Assembly: GCF_023617245.1 (NCBI RefSeq)
Contig: NZ_CP067396.1
Coordinates: 5,607,001-5,671,000 of the forward strand
Length of the DNA stretch: 64,000 nt
Source of the DNA: Lysobacter enzymogenes
GTDB lineage: Bacteria > Pseudomonadota > Gammaproteobacteria > Xanthomonadales > Xanthomonadaceae
Direction: 5' to 3'
The position numbers were made by a program, and so were the translations under genes. The notes beneath the pieces are model-generated. The model had not been told where the DNA came from. It saw only the letters and a program-made list of their open reading frames with translations, and did no database searches. Shown piece after piece: positions 18,138 through 27,504 of the stretch. Position 1 is the first letter of the stretch. Every line of letters starts with the position of its first letter.

Positions 18138-18345
18138 ACGCCGCCTCCGCGTGCGCGAACGCGACCAAGTGCAAGCCCAGCGCGTCGCCAGTCGCCTCGA
18201 TGAGCTCAGCGTCTATCCCGTCGCGGACGAACGCGCTCCAGTCCAAGCCGTAATAGGCGAACCACTCGCGCCCGCCTTGGGCGCAGAACCCAGGCCGCGC
18301 ACCGAAGCCCGGCGCGCGGCGAAGATGGTCCAAGGTCACGATCAC
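18130..18345 (-). CDS. Small tail-module protein
   Basis: I start this 71-residue product at GTG 18345, whose bases overlap the stop of the upstream gene (GTGA arrangement). The longer upstream frame is out-of-frame spacer. It begins VIVTLDHLRRAPGFGARPGF and contains WFAYYGLDWSAFVRDGI. The 3' end overlaps the start of the tail-tip gene by eight bases. Small proteins of this size sit just before the tip protein in related tail operons. No function is recognised. Confidence 0.6.
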   Translation of the reverse strand: MIVTLDHLRRAPGFGARPGFCAQGGREWFAYYGLDWSAFVRDGIDAELIEATGDALGLHLVAFAHAEAACG

Positions 18346-18578
18346 TTCTTGCCGCCCTTTTGCTTGATCGCCTGCGTGCGGTACTGACCGACGCCGAGGA
18401 CCATCCAGTCGGAGATCCACACGTCGCCAAAGATCACCGCCTGCGGCGTGCCTTCGGTGGCCTGCGGGAACTGGAAATCCCCGAACGCGGCCGGCTTGGG
18501 CTGCGGCGGTTTCGGCCGTGCGGCCGCCGAGACGAAATAGCTGACCAGCCAGATCGCGAGTTGGACCCAGACATTCAT
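18342..18578 (-). CDS. Small tail-module protein with N-terminal membrane segment
   Basis: The ATG at 18578 gives 78 residues beginning MNVWVQLAIWLVSYFVSAAA, a single hydrophobic segment, followed by a Pro/Lys-rich stretch and QAVIFGDVWISDWMVLGVGQY. The N-terminal extension in the longer frame is translated spacer. It resembles the tail-assembly gene, with one membrane-like helix, that precedes tip proteins in many siphophages (lambda gpI position). It overlaps the next gene by four bases. Confidence 0.62.
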   Translation of the reverse strand: MNVWVQLAIWLVSYFVSAAARPKPPQPKPAAFGDFQFPQATEGTPQAVIFGDVWISDWMVLGVGQYRTQAIKQKGGKK

Positions 18579-18612
18579 TAGGAAGAACCCAATAGGGAGG
18601 TGGCTCCGGTCT

Positions 18613-19425
18613 CTAGAACACCGGCGTGCCGTCGAAGGGGGATTTGCCGGGCAGCCCCGGCACGCCGCCGTAGTTCGGGGCGTTGGCGAACTTGCTGTGG
18701 CAGACCGCGATGGTCCGGGCGCAGCCGGGATAGGCGACGATGGCTTGGCCGACTCGGAGACCATCGCCGGCGCCGAGCAGAATCAGCCGCTCGCCCTCGT
18801 GGAATCGGATGCCACGCCGCTCGATCCCGGCCTCGCCCAGATCCCAAGCCAGGAACCCGCCGGCCAACCAGCCATCCGGGAGCAGACCGAACGCACCCGC
18901 GGTGACGACATTGCCGGCGACCGTCACCAGCGCGGCCGGCACGCGGTGCGCCTCGGGGTTCACCCGGCAGTTGCGGTCGTAGAGCGTGTGCGGGCAGCCG
19001 CGCGTCCACGCCAAGCGCAGGCCGGGTTGGCCGAGCGCGGCATCCAGCGACTGGCAGCGGATTTCGCTCGTCTCCAGCGTGGGTCGATTGACCCCGGCAA
19101 TGCGGCCGACCCACGACACGCGGGCGTCGGTGTCACCTTCGTGGACGTCGCGCACGACGACGGCGACCTCGGTCGACGGCGGCAAACCGCGATAGAGCCG
19201 GGCCACGTCGAAATCGCCCGGCGCGGTGATCGTCAGCACATCGCTAGCGACGTGGCCGGACTGGCGGATACCGTCGTCGCTGATCGCGACGGCGCGGAAG
19301 GTCTGCGTGTCCAACTGGAAGTCGCGATCGCTGCCCGTGTATCGCCAGCGCCGCCCTCCACGGGCGAATTCGTATAGCCGCCGCGGATTTCCCGCAGCGA
19401 CTGAGCGCTCAAATAAGTCGTACAC
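18613..19425 (-). CDS. Tail protein of the BR0599/DUF2163 type
   Basis: I start at GTG 19425 because the family begins with a short strand then NPRRLYEFARGG...WRYTGSDRDF, as here; an ATG at 19464 would add 13 residues. The ~270-residue protein has the DUF2163 region (SGHVASDVLTITAP, then VSWVGRIAGVNRPTLETSEI) and the BR0599 C-terminal part with CPHTLYDRNCRVN and CHSKFANAPNYGGVPGLPG. These cysteines are conserved in the family. It is a distal-tail/hub component acting with its neighbours. Confidence 0.75.
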   Translation of the reverse strand: MYDLFERSVAAGNPRRLYEFARGGRRWRYTGSDRDFQLDTQTFRAVAISDDGIRQSGHVASDVLTITAPGDFDVARLYRGLPPSTEVAVVVRDVHEGDTDARVSWVGRIAGVNRPTLETSEIRCQSLDAALGQPGLRLAWTRGCPHTLYDRNCRVNPEAHRVPAALVTVAGNVVTAGAFGLLPDGWLAGGFLAWDLGEAGIERRGIRFHEGERLILLGAGDGLRVGQAIVAYPGCARTIAVCHSKFANAPNYGGVPGLPGKSPFDGTPVF

Positions 19426-19525
19426 TCTGGGTTGTTCCACTGAACTGCGCGGCGGAAGACACATGTTTCAGCGCTAGGAGTAATGTCCTTCGCGGAATGA
19501 AGACTCATGGCTTCTGGAGAACGTT

Positions 19526-20122
19526 ATGGCTCAGCAACGAGTAAAGAATTCGCTGATGACTTTGGTTAGCCCTATGGAATTTCCACTTCGTCTAATGACC
19601 GAAGCTGCGAGGTATGGAGCATTCTTTGTCATCCCCAGCGCCCTAGTCACCCTCGTAGTCAGCAGAGTAAATTCGCCGGCAGCAAGGTACTTTCACGATG
19701 CAGCCTGGGAGGCTGTTGGACCTAAGTTGTTCAACACGTTCGGGCTTGTGGCGGCCCTGGCAACCTGCGCGTTATTGTTCTTGCCCAAGCAGCGCACTTT
19801 GTCTTCTCTCGCATCAGGACTATGGGCACGGACGTTCGAGATCGGTGCGTTAACTCTCGGCGTGCTGCTTGGAACATTTGTCCATCTGTTGGCGACGGCC
19901 CCGTGGTCGCTGATCCATGTTCTCGCTGGTGCAATCGGATTGCCGCTTTGCGCGTGGATAACGGCGTGCACGTACTTTCTGGCAGTTGGCACGTCAAATT
20001 GTTCTTTCAAGAGCGGAATTGGCTCTCGGTGGGCCGCCCTGCCAGCGGTTTCTCATGTAATTGGGGGAACTGTCTTAGCACTAGTCGTCACACTTTCTTT
20101 GATTCTCACCCGCTGGTCTTGA
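19526..20122 (+). CDS. Membrane protein moron inside the tail module
   Basis: This is the only plus-strand gene in the tail operon. It encodes 198 residues with about four hydrophobic segments (residues 30-46, 68-88, 100-128, 130-155) and one at the C-terminus. TCTGGAGA precedes the ATG. It is AT-richer than the flanking tail genes and ends 17 bp inside the convergent tail gene. Independently transcribed genes in this position are usually morons expressed from the prophage, often giving superinfection exclusion or altering the host surface. No homologous family is recognised. Confidence 0.7.
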   Translation: MAQQRVKNSLMTLVSPMEFPLRLMTEAARYGAFFVIPSALVTLVVSRVNSPAARYFHDAAWEAVGPKLFNTFGLVAALATCALLFLPKQRTLSSLASGLWARTFEIGALTLGVLLGTFVHLLATAPWSLIHVLAGAIGLPLCAWITACTYFLAVGTSNCSFKSGIGSRWAALPAVSHVIGGTVLALVVTLSLILTRWS

Positions 20123-21803
20123 CGGCATCTGCATCGCGCACCGCACGCAGCATGATGGCGACATCTGCGGCTCCGTCGCTGTCGGTGTGGTGCTCGATTT
20201 CGGTTTCGTCGCTGTCGGCGCGCGACAGCGCCATGAAGCTGATCCGCTTGACGTCGCGCGGCCGAACCTCTGCGCCCAGGGCCGCGTTGAACGTGATCCG
20301 GTCCACGGCCTCGTCCAGGCTGACCGCGGCGGTGATGCGGCGATGGAAGGCGCGGCCGTCGCGCAGTTCGATGCGCAGGTCGCGGCGGCCCGGCCGAAGA
20401 CCGCCGAACCGGGCAAGCCCGACGTTGGCCACGTCCGCCGCCGTCGCGGTGCCGGCGACGGTGGCGACCAGGACCAGGTCGTCGGCGTGGGTCGGCCGCC
20501 ACACGGCGCGCTGGCGGCCCCGCAGGGCGTACAGCCAGGACCGGACCCGCGCCCGCTCCGCGCGACCGTGCATGCGCCAACGGTGCGGCTGGGTGACGGC
20601 CGCCCAATCCGCCGGGTCCAGCACGAACGGGGCGCCGAACTCGTTGTCCAGAGACAACAGCGCGCGCTGCCAGCCGGACGACAGCGATTCGGACTCGTCC
20701 GGACGATCGGCCAGGACGGGATGCCCGCGGTAGACTGGCGTATCAATAAGCGCGGGCCAATCGCAAGGCTCGACCACGTCAAACCGCACCGCAATCGAAG
20801 CCGCCTGATCGGTCAGGCGGGTGACCCTGAGCGCTTCGGCAAGACGGGCGGTTCGGACGGGGTACAACCGGGTGCCGCGCGGCCACGCGCGCGTCGTCGG
20901 ATGCCGCAGGACGATGCGGTCAGCGCCGATCGATTCGATCTCGGCGACCTCGGTGTCGAACGCGGACGGTCCGCGCAGCAGCACCAAGCCACCGGCGCGG
21001 AAGTCCCGGTAAGTCGGATCGCAGGCCAAGACACGGATACCGAGCGCATGCTCGGTGCCCAGCCATTGCCCGTCCGGCCACACCGGCAACGCCCAGGTCC
21101 GTCCGCCCCAGCCGAACACGGCCAGATCCAGCAGGACCCGCTCACGCCCGTCCACGATCAGCGTCGCTTCGAACGAGCGCCGCGGCGTCGAGCGCAGGCC
21201 GCGCCGCTGCTCGACCTGCAGGGGGCTGGTCAGGATGTCGGTGCGCCAGGCCAGCCGCTCCAGCACGCCGCGCGACCAATCCGGCACGAACGCGAAGGCG
21301 ACGATGCGCTGGCCGGTGATGACCACTGGCAGTTCGGGGAAGCCGTCGAACCAGAACGCCAAGGTGGCGCCGATCACCGGCGGACCATCGGTTCCGACCG
21401 CGACCTGCCAGGTCCGCTCCGACAGCGGGGCGAACGGCAGCGGCGGCACGCCGGGCGCGGTCAGGACGATGCCCTCGCCGCCCGACAGCGTCACCTCGGT
21501 CAGCGTCAGCGCCCGGCTGCGGAACGCATTCCAGACCCGCACGGCCCGGCGCTGGACGCTGCTGACGTTGCCGAGGTTCAGCACCCGCGGCTCGACGTGA
21601 ATGCGGTCGAAAAAGTCATCGCCGAACAGCGGTTGCAGCGCGCCGCGGCGCTCGTCGCCGATGTGCTGGGGCACATCGACCGTCCGCACGCCGAAGGTCG
21701 GCTCACCGGCCAATGCGCCGCTGGGTCGGCCGCCCCAGAACGGGGGAGATCGGAAGTAATCGCCCTGACCGCTGAAGGTCAGCGGCCACAGGCCATGCCA
21801 CAT
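20106..21803 (-). CDS. Phage tail hub/baseplate-type protein
   Basis: The 565-residue protein (MWHGLWPLTFSGQGDYF...) is strand-rich without membrane segments. It includes a region resembling tail-hub domains near 390-560: GWQRALLSLDNEFGAPFVLD, then WLYALRGRQRAVWRPTHADD and ITFNAALGAEV. It lies between the tape-measure-proximal proteins and the BR0599-type protein, so it probably forms part of the distal tail. Its last 17 bp overlap the convergent moron gene. The assignment is by context plus weak pattern. Confidence 0.65.
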   Translation of the reverse strand: MWHGLWPLTFSGQGDYFRSPPFWGGRPSGALAGEPTFGVRTVDVPQHIGDERRGALQPLFGDDFFDRIHVEPRVLNLGNVSSVQRRAVRVWNAFRSRALTLTEVTLSGGEGIVLTAPGVPPLPFAPLSERTWQVAVGTDGPPVIGATLAFWFDGFPELPVVITGQRIVAFAFVPDWSRGVLERLAWRTDILTSPLQVEQRRGLRSTPRRSFEATLIVDGRERVLLDLAVFGWGGRTWALPVWPDGQWLGTEHALGIRVLACDPTYRDFRAGGLVLLRGPSAFDTEVAEIESIGADRIVLRHPTTRAWPRGTRLYPVRTARLAEALRVTRLTDQAASIAVRFDVVEPCDWPALIDTPVYRGHPVLADRPDESESLSSGWQRALLSLDNEFGAPFVLDPADWAAVTQPHRWRMHGRAERARVRSWLYALRGRQRAVWRPTHADDLVLVATVAGTATAADVANVGLARFGGLRPGRRDLRIELRDGRAFHRRITAAVSLDEAVDRITFNAALGAEVRPRDVKRISFMALSRADSDETEIEHHTDSDGAADVAIMLRAVRDADAVKTSG

Positions 21804-21817
21804 GCGATGTCCGCTAG

Positions 21818-22753
21818 TTACTCGGTGATGCGATAGGCATAGCCGTAGACCCCGCTGTTCGGGGTGCCGACCGGACCGTTCTTGCGGTGGACCGGAAACA
21901 TCTTCCAGCGGTCGCTGCCCAACACCAGTTCCTCGCCGGGCGCGTAGCTGTCCAGGCGGATGAACCGAAGGTCGGGCGGATGACCGACGTCCGTGTTCAG
22001 ATCACCGCCGCGCGGGACCGAACACCACAGCGGCTGGCCAGGCGCGCGGCCCGTCAGCGTGCTGTGCCCGATGTCCTTCAGCAGATTGATCGGCGCGCCC
22101 CGGCGGCGCCAGCCGCAGTACAGCGCGCGGCTATCGCCGCCTGTGTCCGAGACCCCATGCCAGCGCGGCGCGATGCCATCGAAGTCGGCGCGCACGCGCG
22201 TGGTCGCCGACACGTAGTTCGCCCAGGAATCATCGAACGCCATCGCGTGACGAACATCGTCGGGGTTGTTGATGTAGCTGGGGTCGTAGTACCACTGGCT
22301 GCCATAGACGTACTGGCCGGTGCTGACCGCGCCTGCTGTCACCAGCCGTCCCGTGCCGAAGTGCTTGAACGTGCCGGCTTGAGTCTCCAGCACGATGTGC
22401 AGGTACGGTTGCGGCGCCGTTCGGCAGAAGAAGTGAACCGCGCTGTACGGACCCTGGACATAGTTCGCCCAAACCGGCGCGCTGGCCTCGGCCTGAAGAT
22501 CGGCATTGGCGTTCGCCGTGTAACCCGTGTGGCCGAACACGCCCACGAACGGCGGCGGTCGGCTGCTGTCGCCACCGCTGAGTTCGGTCAGAAGCGTCGC
22601 GTACAGGGAGCCCGCATGCACGCTCAGCGCCTTGCCGACCCGGACCGTGCGATCGCGCCAGCCATCCACCACCCAGCCATTGCTGTGGGCAAACACCCGC
22701 AGCTTGTCGAGCAGTTCGTTGGGGTCGTTCGCTGCGGAAGTCGCGTAGGCCAT
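21818..22753 (-). CDS. Phage tail protein downstream of the tape measure
   Basis: I start at ATG 22753 (MAYATSAANDPNELLDKLRV), where ATGA overlaps the stop of the upstream gene; the 110-residue upstream extension is spacer. The 311-residue protein carries SNGWVVDGWRD near its start and strand-rich segments with many Tyr/Trp (YVYGSQWYYDPSYINN, HFGTGRL). This order and sequence style are common in siphophage distal tails. Exact function unknown. Confidence 0.65.
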   Translation of the reverse strand: MAYATSAANDPNELLDKLRVFAHSNGWVVDGWRDRTVRVGKALSVHAGSLYATLLTELSGGDSSRPPPFVGVFGHTGYTANANADLQAEASAPVWANYVQGPYSAVHFFCRTAPQPYLHIVLETQAGTFKHFGTGRLVTAGAVSTGQYVYGSQWYYDPSYINNPDDVRHAMAFDDSWANYVSATTRVRADFDGIAPRWHGVSDTGGDSRALYCGWRRRGAPINLLKDIGHSTLTGRAPGQPLWCSVPRGGDLNTDVGHPPDLRFIRLDSYAPGEELVLGSDRWKMFPVHRKNGPVGTPNSGVYGYAYRITE

Positions 22754-24330
22754 CAGTCCAGCTTTAAGGCGAAATAGTTGTCGGGGGAAATGCGAAAGGC
22801 ATTCTGGAACGCCATCCAGGCCGCGCCGTCGTGGTCGATCCGCGACTCGGAGGCGGTGCTGAAGCCAGTGGTCCAGCCGCAGCCGTCGAACTCGCCCAGC
22901 GGATGCCGCGGAGACGAATTCCCCAGAACGAGCGGCAGTACCGGCGATGTGCCGTCCAGGTTCTCGCGAAGATTGGCGCGATCGCCCCAAGTGGACATCG
23001 CGCTGGGATAGACCTTGCCGGGCGTTTCGGTATCGCCGGTGTCGCTCGATCCAGAGGAGTACCGGTTGGCATGTACCCGCCACACGTTGTCCGGGTAGTT
23101 CACCGCCAAGCCATAGCGCCCCGGGTCAAAGAAGCAGCGAAAGCTGGCATCGGTCGCATCCGGGGTCAGCGTCTCGACGGAGCCGCAGGCGCCGATAGCG
23201 AGCGGGTACTCGTGGATCGAGGGTGGCTCGTAGGCGTTGATGAAGCCCAGGTATGCGCTCAGGTAGACCGTGCCGACGCGCGCCACGATCACCACGCGCT
23301 GGCCATTGATCGCCAGCCAGTAGGCGAAGGGACCGTTGCGCAACGGCAGTCCGCGCACGCCGCTGGCGTTGGTCTGCGTCCGCACGCCGCGCAGCGGATT
23401 GTGCGAGCGGAAGCCGTACCAGTTGAGGTTGTAGGCGGCGCGCGCGCTGTCCTCGTACAGTTCGGCGCCGATGAAGATCGCCTTCTGCCCGTCCAGCCCC
23501 GGTGCCTGCACGATCCATTGCGCCCGGTCTTCAAGGTCGAAGTCGGCGTTGAGATCGGTGTGGAAGCTGACATCGTTAACCTCAAGCGGGTCGGCACCGG
23601 CCGTGGCGGTGACCAGGACGCGCCAGAACCGAGCCGCCGCGGGCGCGCCGGTGATCGAATACGTCCGGCGCATGCGTGCGGTCGGCCAGACCTGGCCGGT
23701 CCAGGCTTGCACCCGAGACCAGGCCGAGCCGTCATCCGAGCGCTGCAGTTCGAAGGCTGCTGGACCGCGCGCGCCGCTGTCGCCGATGCCGAGCGTCATT
23801 GCCTTGACCGCGGCCGGACCGATCATCTCGATGCTGGCGTGCGCCGGCAGACCGGCGACGGGCAGGTTGCCCCAAGTATCGGTACGATTGTCGAACACCG
23901 CCGTGGGATTGGTCAGGTTCGTGGTGCGAGCGCTGGCATTCCGGCAGCCGTAGCGGCGCAGCAGCGTCCAGGCCGGTGACGTGTTCAGGGTGAAGCGGTC
24001 GCCTGACACGAACGGCGTCGATCCGGCGTTGATGCGGAACCGCAGCCGCTCGGAATCGAAGGGTTGACCGACCTGCGCAATGCCCAGATCGCCCGCGACC
24101 GCGCCGATCACCTGGAAGCGCTCGGTGTCGAGCGCGGTCAGGGTGAAGCCTTCGGCCACGCTGGCACCGCCGCCGCGGTAACCGCCGATGGCGCCGTCCG
24201 GCCCGGTCAGCGTGCCGTTGCCGGCGCCGACGTAGAGCAAACCCCAGGCGTGCCCCTCGGCGCAGAGCGCGGATTCCAAGCGATTGAGGAAATCGAAGTA
24301 ATCGGTTGCCGTTCCTACTCGTAAGGTCAT
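22753..24330 (-). CDS. Large phage tail protein with discoidin-like segment
   Basis: The 525-residue protein begins MTLRVGTATDYFDFLNRLES, the pattern of tail proteins encoded after the tape measure. A central segment (about 140-260: PTAVFDNRTDTWGNLPV, then FELQRSDDGSAWSRVQ and RFWRVLVTAT) has the shape of an F5/8 discoidin-type carbohydrate-binding domain. The C-terminal half shares style with the next gene product (NRYSSGSSDTGDTETPG). It is coupled to the downstream gene by an ATGA overlap and may contact cell-surface glycans. Confidence 0.62.
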   Translation of the reverse strand: MTLRVGTATDYFDFLNRLESALCAEGHAWGLLYVGAGNGTLTGPDGAIGGYRGGGASVAEGFTLTALDTERFQVIGAVAGDLGIAQVGQPFDSERLRFRINAGSTPFVSGDRFTLNTSPAWTLLRRYGCRNASARTTNLTNPTAVFDNRTDTWGNLPVAGLPAHASIEMIGPAAVKAMTLGIGDSGARGPAAFELQRSDDGSAWSRVQAWTGQVWPTARMRRTYSITGAPAAARFWRVLVTATAGADPLEVNDVSFHTDLNADFDLEDRAQWIVQAPGLDGQKAIFIGAELYEDSARAAYNLNWYGFRSHNPLRGVRTQTNASGVRGLPLRNGPFAYWLAINGQRVVIVARVGTVYLSAYLGFINAYEPPSIHEYPLAIGACGSVETLTPDATDASFRCFFDPGRYGLAVNYPDNVWRVHANRYSSGSSDTGDTETPGKVYPSAMSTWGDRANLRENLDGTSPVLPLVLGNSSPRHPLGEFDGCGWTTGFSTASESRIDHDGAAWMAFQNAFRISPDNYFALKLD

Positions 24331-24336
24331 AGATGT

Positions 24337-27018
24337 TCAACCGAGATCTTGTCGAACGGTTGGGGCATTGGCCCGGATGGTAGAAAGAATCACCTGCCGC
24401 CCCGCCTGCGTTCCCATGACGTTGACGATCTCACGCGGGTCCAGATAGAGAACGTTGGTGATTTGCGAGGATCGCGAACCGGACGCGCTGGCCGCCGATC
24501 GCTCCGAGACGGACCTACGCACGGGCGCACGGGTCGTCGGCGCTGGCAACACGAAGCCCCCGCCGGCAAACCCGCGCAGCCCATCCAATGCGGCCATGCC
24601 TACGCGGTTGAAACGCTCCAAGAAGGACCGCGCACCCGGCTGGCGCACAACCTCCCGTCGATTGACGAACTCGCCGCGATGGACGATGCCGGCCGGCGCG
24701 TACTTCGGGCCGATCCCGGTAAAGCCGCCCGTCGCGAAGAATCCACTCGCGCCCTTAGTCGCATTGGCGGCCGCCAGCGTGGCCGCCGCGGCCTGCATGG
24801 CGGAGGCAGCCTTGAGCACTACACCGCCGGCCACGCCCAGTGCGACCGACGCGCCGGTGATCGGGGTAGCGTAGGCGGCACCCGCTGCTGCGGCCTGGAC
24901 CGGGTCCGGCTGGGCGATGTCGGGCGTTTTACCGCCGCCCGCGATCTTGCCTACGACCGACATCAGCTTGGCGGTCGCCAGCGCTGCCAGTTGCTGCGAC
25001 GCCAGCTGCGCCAAGGATCGGGCCATGTCCTGCACTAATCCCGTCAGCGCTTGTCGCAGCGTCAACGTCCCGGTGGCCAATCCTTCCAGCGCATTACCTA
25101 GGCCCGTCTCGAAGCCATTGGTCAGCGTCACCACCAGCTCATTCGATTGCGTTTTCAACGCGGCGACCTGCGCCGTCAGATCCTTGACCCGCTCGATGGC
25201 TTCGGGCGAGCCCGTCTTGGCGGCCAGCGCATCCATCTTCGGCAGCAACTGGTCGACCTCGGCGGCGGTGCGGCCATGCAGATCCAGCAGTTCCCGGCGC
25301 GCGCCGATCTCGGTCAGCAGCCTCGCCTGCTGGCGGGTCTGGATCGACTGTTCCTGGCGCGACTGATCGCCGAACACCCGCTCGATCTTCGCTTCCAACT
25401 CTTGCAGTTGTGCCTGCGCCGACTCGGTGTCGATGTGCAGGCGGAGTGTCGATTCACCAGCGACGCCCAGCCGCTTCATATCCGCCAGCAGCGGCGCGTA
25501 CTGCGCCGTCAGCTCCCGTTCGCGCGCCTCCCGCTCCTTGCCCTGCACACGCAGCAACGCGTTCTCGGCTGCAGCGAGCGCCTCGGCCAATTCCTTTCGA
25601 CGCTCGCCATCCTTCCGTGCTTGGTCGTCCCGATCCTTCTTATCCTTGGCGCCCTGCTTTGCGGCGTCCTTGCTGTCTCCTGACTTGATCTTGCCCGCGC
25701 CGTTGGCGATGGTTTTGGCGTTCGCCGCAAAATCCTGGGCGGGCTTCGGGTCGGCGCTGGTCGTCCACAGCAGTCCCAACTGCGTGTTGGCTTTGCCGAT
25801 CTCGTCGGCCATATCCTCGCCGGCCGCGCGCCACGCCTCCGCGGTCTGCCGCGCCAGGCCCTTGGCCTCTTGGAGGGCCTGCTGCTGAGTGGCGAAGAAC
25901 TGATCGGGTGCCGAAAAGTCGAACTGCGCAATCTTTCGCAACCCTTCGACGTAGGCGACCACCACCTGTCCGTTGAGGATGAGATAGCGCCCAAAATTCT
26001 CGACGCTGACCATCAGCGCCGCGATGACCCGGCCAATGATCTGGAAGCCGACCTTCAATCCGATCAATGCGGTGCCCACCACTCGAACGATGGAAACCAG
26101 GGCGTTGAGCTTCTGTCCTGCCGTATCCGTCGTACCACCCGCAGCGACCAGGGCAGCGTTGTAGTTGGAGATGAAGGTCGCGAGCGACGACAGCTCGGTG
26201 GAGAGGGCGCCGGCCGCGCCGGTCGCGCGCTCGGTGTCGCCGATGGTGATGGTGAACGCATTGCTCAGCTGCGTCAGTGCGCCGCCGATAGTCACGGGCA
26301 GCTTCGCGAACTCCTCGGAGATCGACTTGCCCTGGCTCTGGATCGCCTGAAGCACCACCGCCGTGGTCAGCTTGCCCTCGGCCGCAAGCTTCTTGAGATT
26401 GTCCGCGCCCTCGACGCCCAGGTCTTTCAGACCCGCTTTCAGCGCCTCGGCCAACCGCGGCGTCTGTTCGAGAACCGAATTCAGTTCTTCGCCGCCCAGC
26501 CGCCCCGTCGACAAGCCTTGCCCCAACTGCATCAACGCGGCCTCGCCAGAGGCTGCGGAGGTGAAGCTCAGCGCCACCGCCTGGGAGATCGTCTGCGTCA
26601 GGCCGAGCAGTTGATCCTGGCTCAGCTTGAGCGCTTGCGTGCTGCGCTCGACGCGGGCATAGAGATCGACTGTGGCCGCCAACGGCTGACGGGTCGCCTG
26701 CGCGATCTCCTGGACACCGCTGTACGCGGTGTTGAATTCCTCCTGGCTCTTGGTCGCCAGTTTCAGGCGCCCCTGCAGGGTGACCGCTTCGTCGGCCACG
26801 CGCGCGAGCGCCTGGACGGATCGCAGCGACAGATAGCCGGCGGCGATTCCCCGAATCTCGGACTGCAAGCCCGCCAGGCTGGCCTGCGCCCTGCGCCCAG
26901 CAGCCTGCGACTCGTTCGCGAACGACCGTACGCGAGCGCCGGCTTGTTGAAGCGCAGCATTTAGTGCCGCTGCATTGCCCTTGAGCAGAAGCGTGATCGT
27001 GGTATCGCGATTGGCCAT
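24337..27018 (-). CDS. Tail tape-measure protein
   Basis: The 893-residue protein begins MANRDTTITLLLKGNAAALN and has the tape-measure N-terminal domain: DEAVTLQGRLKLATKSQEEF, then YSGVQEIAQATRQPLAATVD and GGEELNSVLEQTPRLAEALK. A hydrophobic segment lies near 310-345. A charged coiled-coil follows (about 440-620, rich in Lys/Glu/Arg), then a hydrophobic region near 690-780. The C-terminus contains FFATGGFTGIGPKYAPAGIV, typical of tape measures. It sets tail length; at about 0.15 nm per residue this predicts a tail of roughly 130 nm. Confidence 0.9.
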   Translation of the reverse strand: MANRDTTITLLLKGNAAALNAALQQAGARVRSFANESQAAGRRAQASLAGLQSEIRGIAAGYLSLRSVQALARVADEAVTLQGRLKLATKSQEEFNTAYSGVQEIAQATRQPLAATVDLYARVERSTQALKLSQDQLLGLTQTISQAVALSFTSAASGEAALMQLGQGLSTGRLGGEELNSVLEQTPRLAEALKAGLKDLGVEGADNLKKLAAEGKLTTAVVLQAIQSQGKSISEEFAKLPVTIGGALTQLSNAFTITIGDTERATGAAGALSTELSSLATFISNYNAALVAAGGTTDTAGQKLNALVSIVRVVGTALIGLKVGFQIIGRVIAALMVSVENFGRYLILNGQVVVAYVEGLRKIAQFDFSAPDQFFATQQQALQEAKGLARQTAEAWRAAGEDMADEIGKANTQLGLLWTTSADPKPAQDFAANAKTIANGAGKIKSGDSKDAAKQGAKDKKDRDDQARKDGERRKELAEALAAAENALLRVQGKEREARERELTAQYAPLLADMKRLGVAGESTLRLHIDTESAQAQLQELEAKIERVFGDQSRQEQSIQTRQQARLLTEIGARRELLDLHGRTAAEVDQLLPKMDALAAKTGSPEAIERVKDLTAQVAALKTQSNELVVTLTNGFETGLGNALEGLATGTLTLRQALTGLVQDMARSLAQLASQQLAALATAKLMSVVGKIAGGGKTPDIAQPDPVQAAAAGAAYATPITGASVALGVAGGVVLKAASAMQAAAATLAAANATKGASGFFATGGFTGIGPKYAPAGIVHRGEFVNRREVVRQPGARSFLERFNRVGMAALDGLRGFAGGGFVLPAPTTRAPVRRSVSERSAASASGSRSSQITNVLYLDPREIVNVMGTQAGRQVILSTIRANAPTVRQDLG

Positions 27019-27027
27019 TGAAGAGCA

Positions 27028-27504
27028 CTAGTGAATACTGCCGCCGGCCCTTTGGAAGACCGCCAGCAACGCTTCCAGCGGCAGCTCCCGCTGGCCATAG
27101 CCGGCGTTCGGAAGCGACGCCCAGGTCTTGCGGGACTTCCGAACCGCCGAACTGATCCAGCCCTTCTTGATGTCGGCCAGCGACCCGTTCTCGCGCAGCA
27201 GTTCGATGGCGGCGCGGTCCTGCGAGCTCGGACCAAAGTCCGGTAGTTTCAGCCGGATTTGAAGGCTGTTCCAGGTCCGCCACAGGAACTGATAGCGGCC
27301 GGCAGCGGTGGAATGGATTCGATACTTCGGCAGCCAGATCATCAAGCGCGGATGCTTGGCGAAGTCGGTGAAGCGGTCGCCGCCCACCAGCACGTCGTAT
27401 CCGCCAATGGCGCTGAATCGCTCGACCCCCTCGGCGTGCGCGATCGTGTCCAAGAACGCAACCACGTTCTGGCCGCCCGCCTGCTCAGCGGTCAGACGTG
27501 CCAT
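27028..27504 (-). CDS. Endolysin, lambda gpR-like (GH104) lytic transglycosylase
   Basis: I start at MARLTAEQAGGQNVVAFLD (ATG 27504), giving 158 residues close to lambda gpR (158). The motif DTIAHAEGVERFSAIGGYDV holds the catalytic Glu region, and TAAGRYQFLWRTWNSLQI is the conserved substrate-cleft segment. No signal peptide is present, so export would need a holin. The gene overlaps the holin-like gene by 20 bp. Unusually for lambdoids, the lysis pair sits between the tail-assembly chaperones and the tape measure. Confidence 0.82.
   Translation of the reverse strand: MARLTAEQAGGQNVVAFLDTIAHAEGVERFSAIGGYDVLVGGDRFTDFAKHPRLMIWLPKYRIHSTAAGRYQFLWRTWNSLQIRLKLPDFGPSSQDRAAIELLRENGSLADIKKGWISSAVRKSRKTWASLPNAGYGQRELPLEALLAVFQRAGGSIH

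Noticed and set aside
19480..19526. Cassette-type leader before the tail moron
   Set aside because: GAAGACTCATGG only loosely resembles GAAGCGTTCATG, and no CTGTC repeat pair is found at the expected distance.
20187..21836. 549-codon plus-strand frame opposite the tail hub gene
   Set aside because: Product is Arg/Gln/Pro-rich without domain pattern, and the minus strand carries coupled tail genes.
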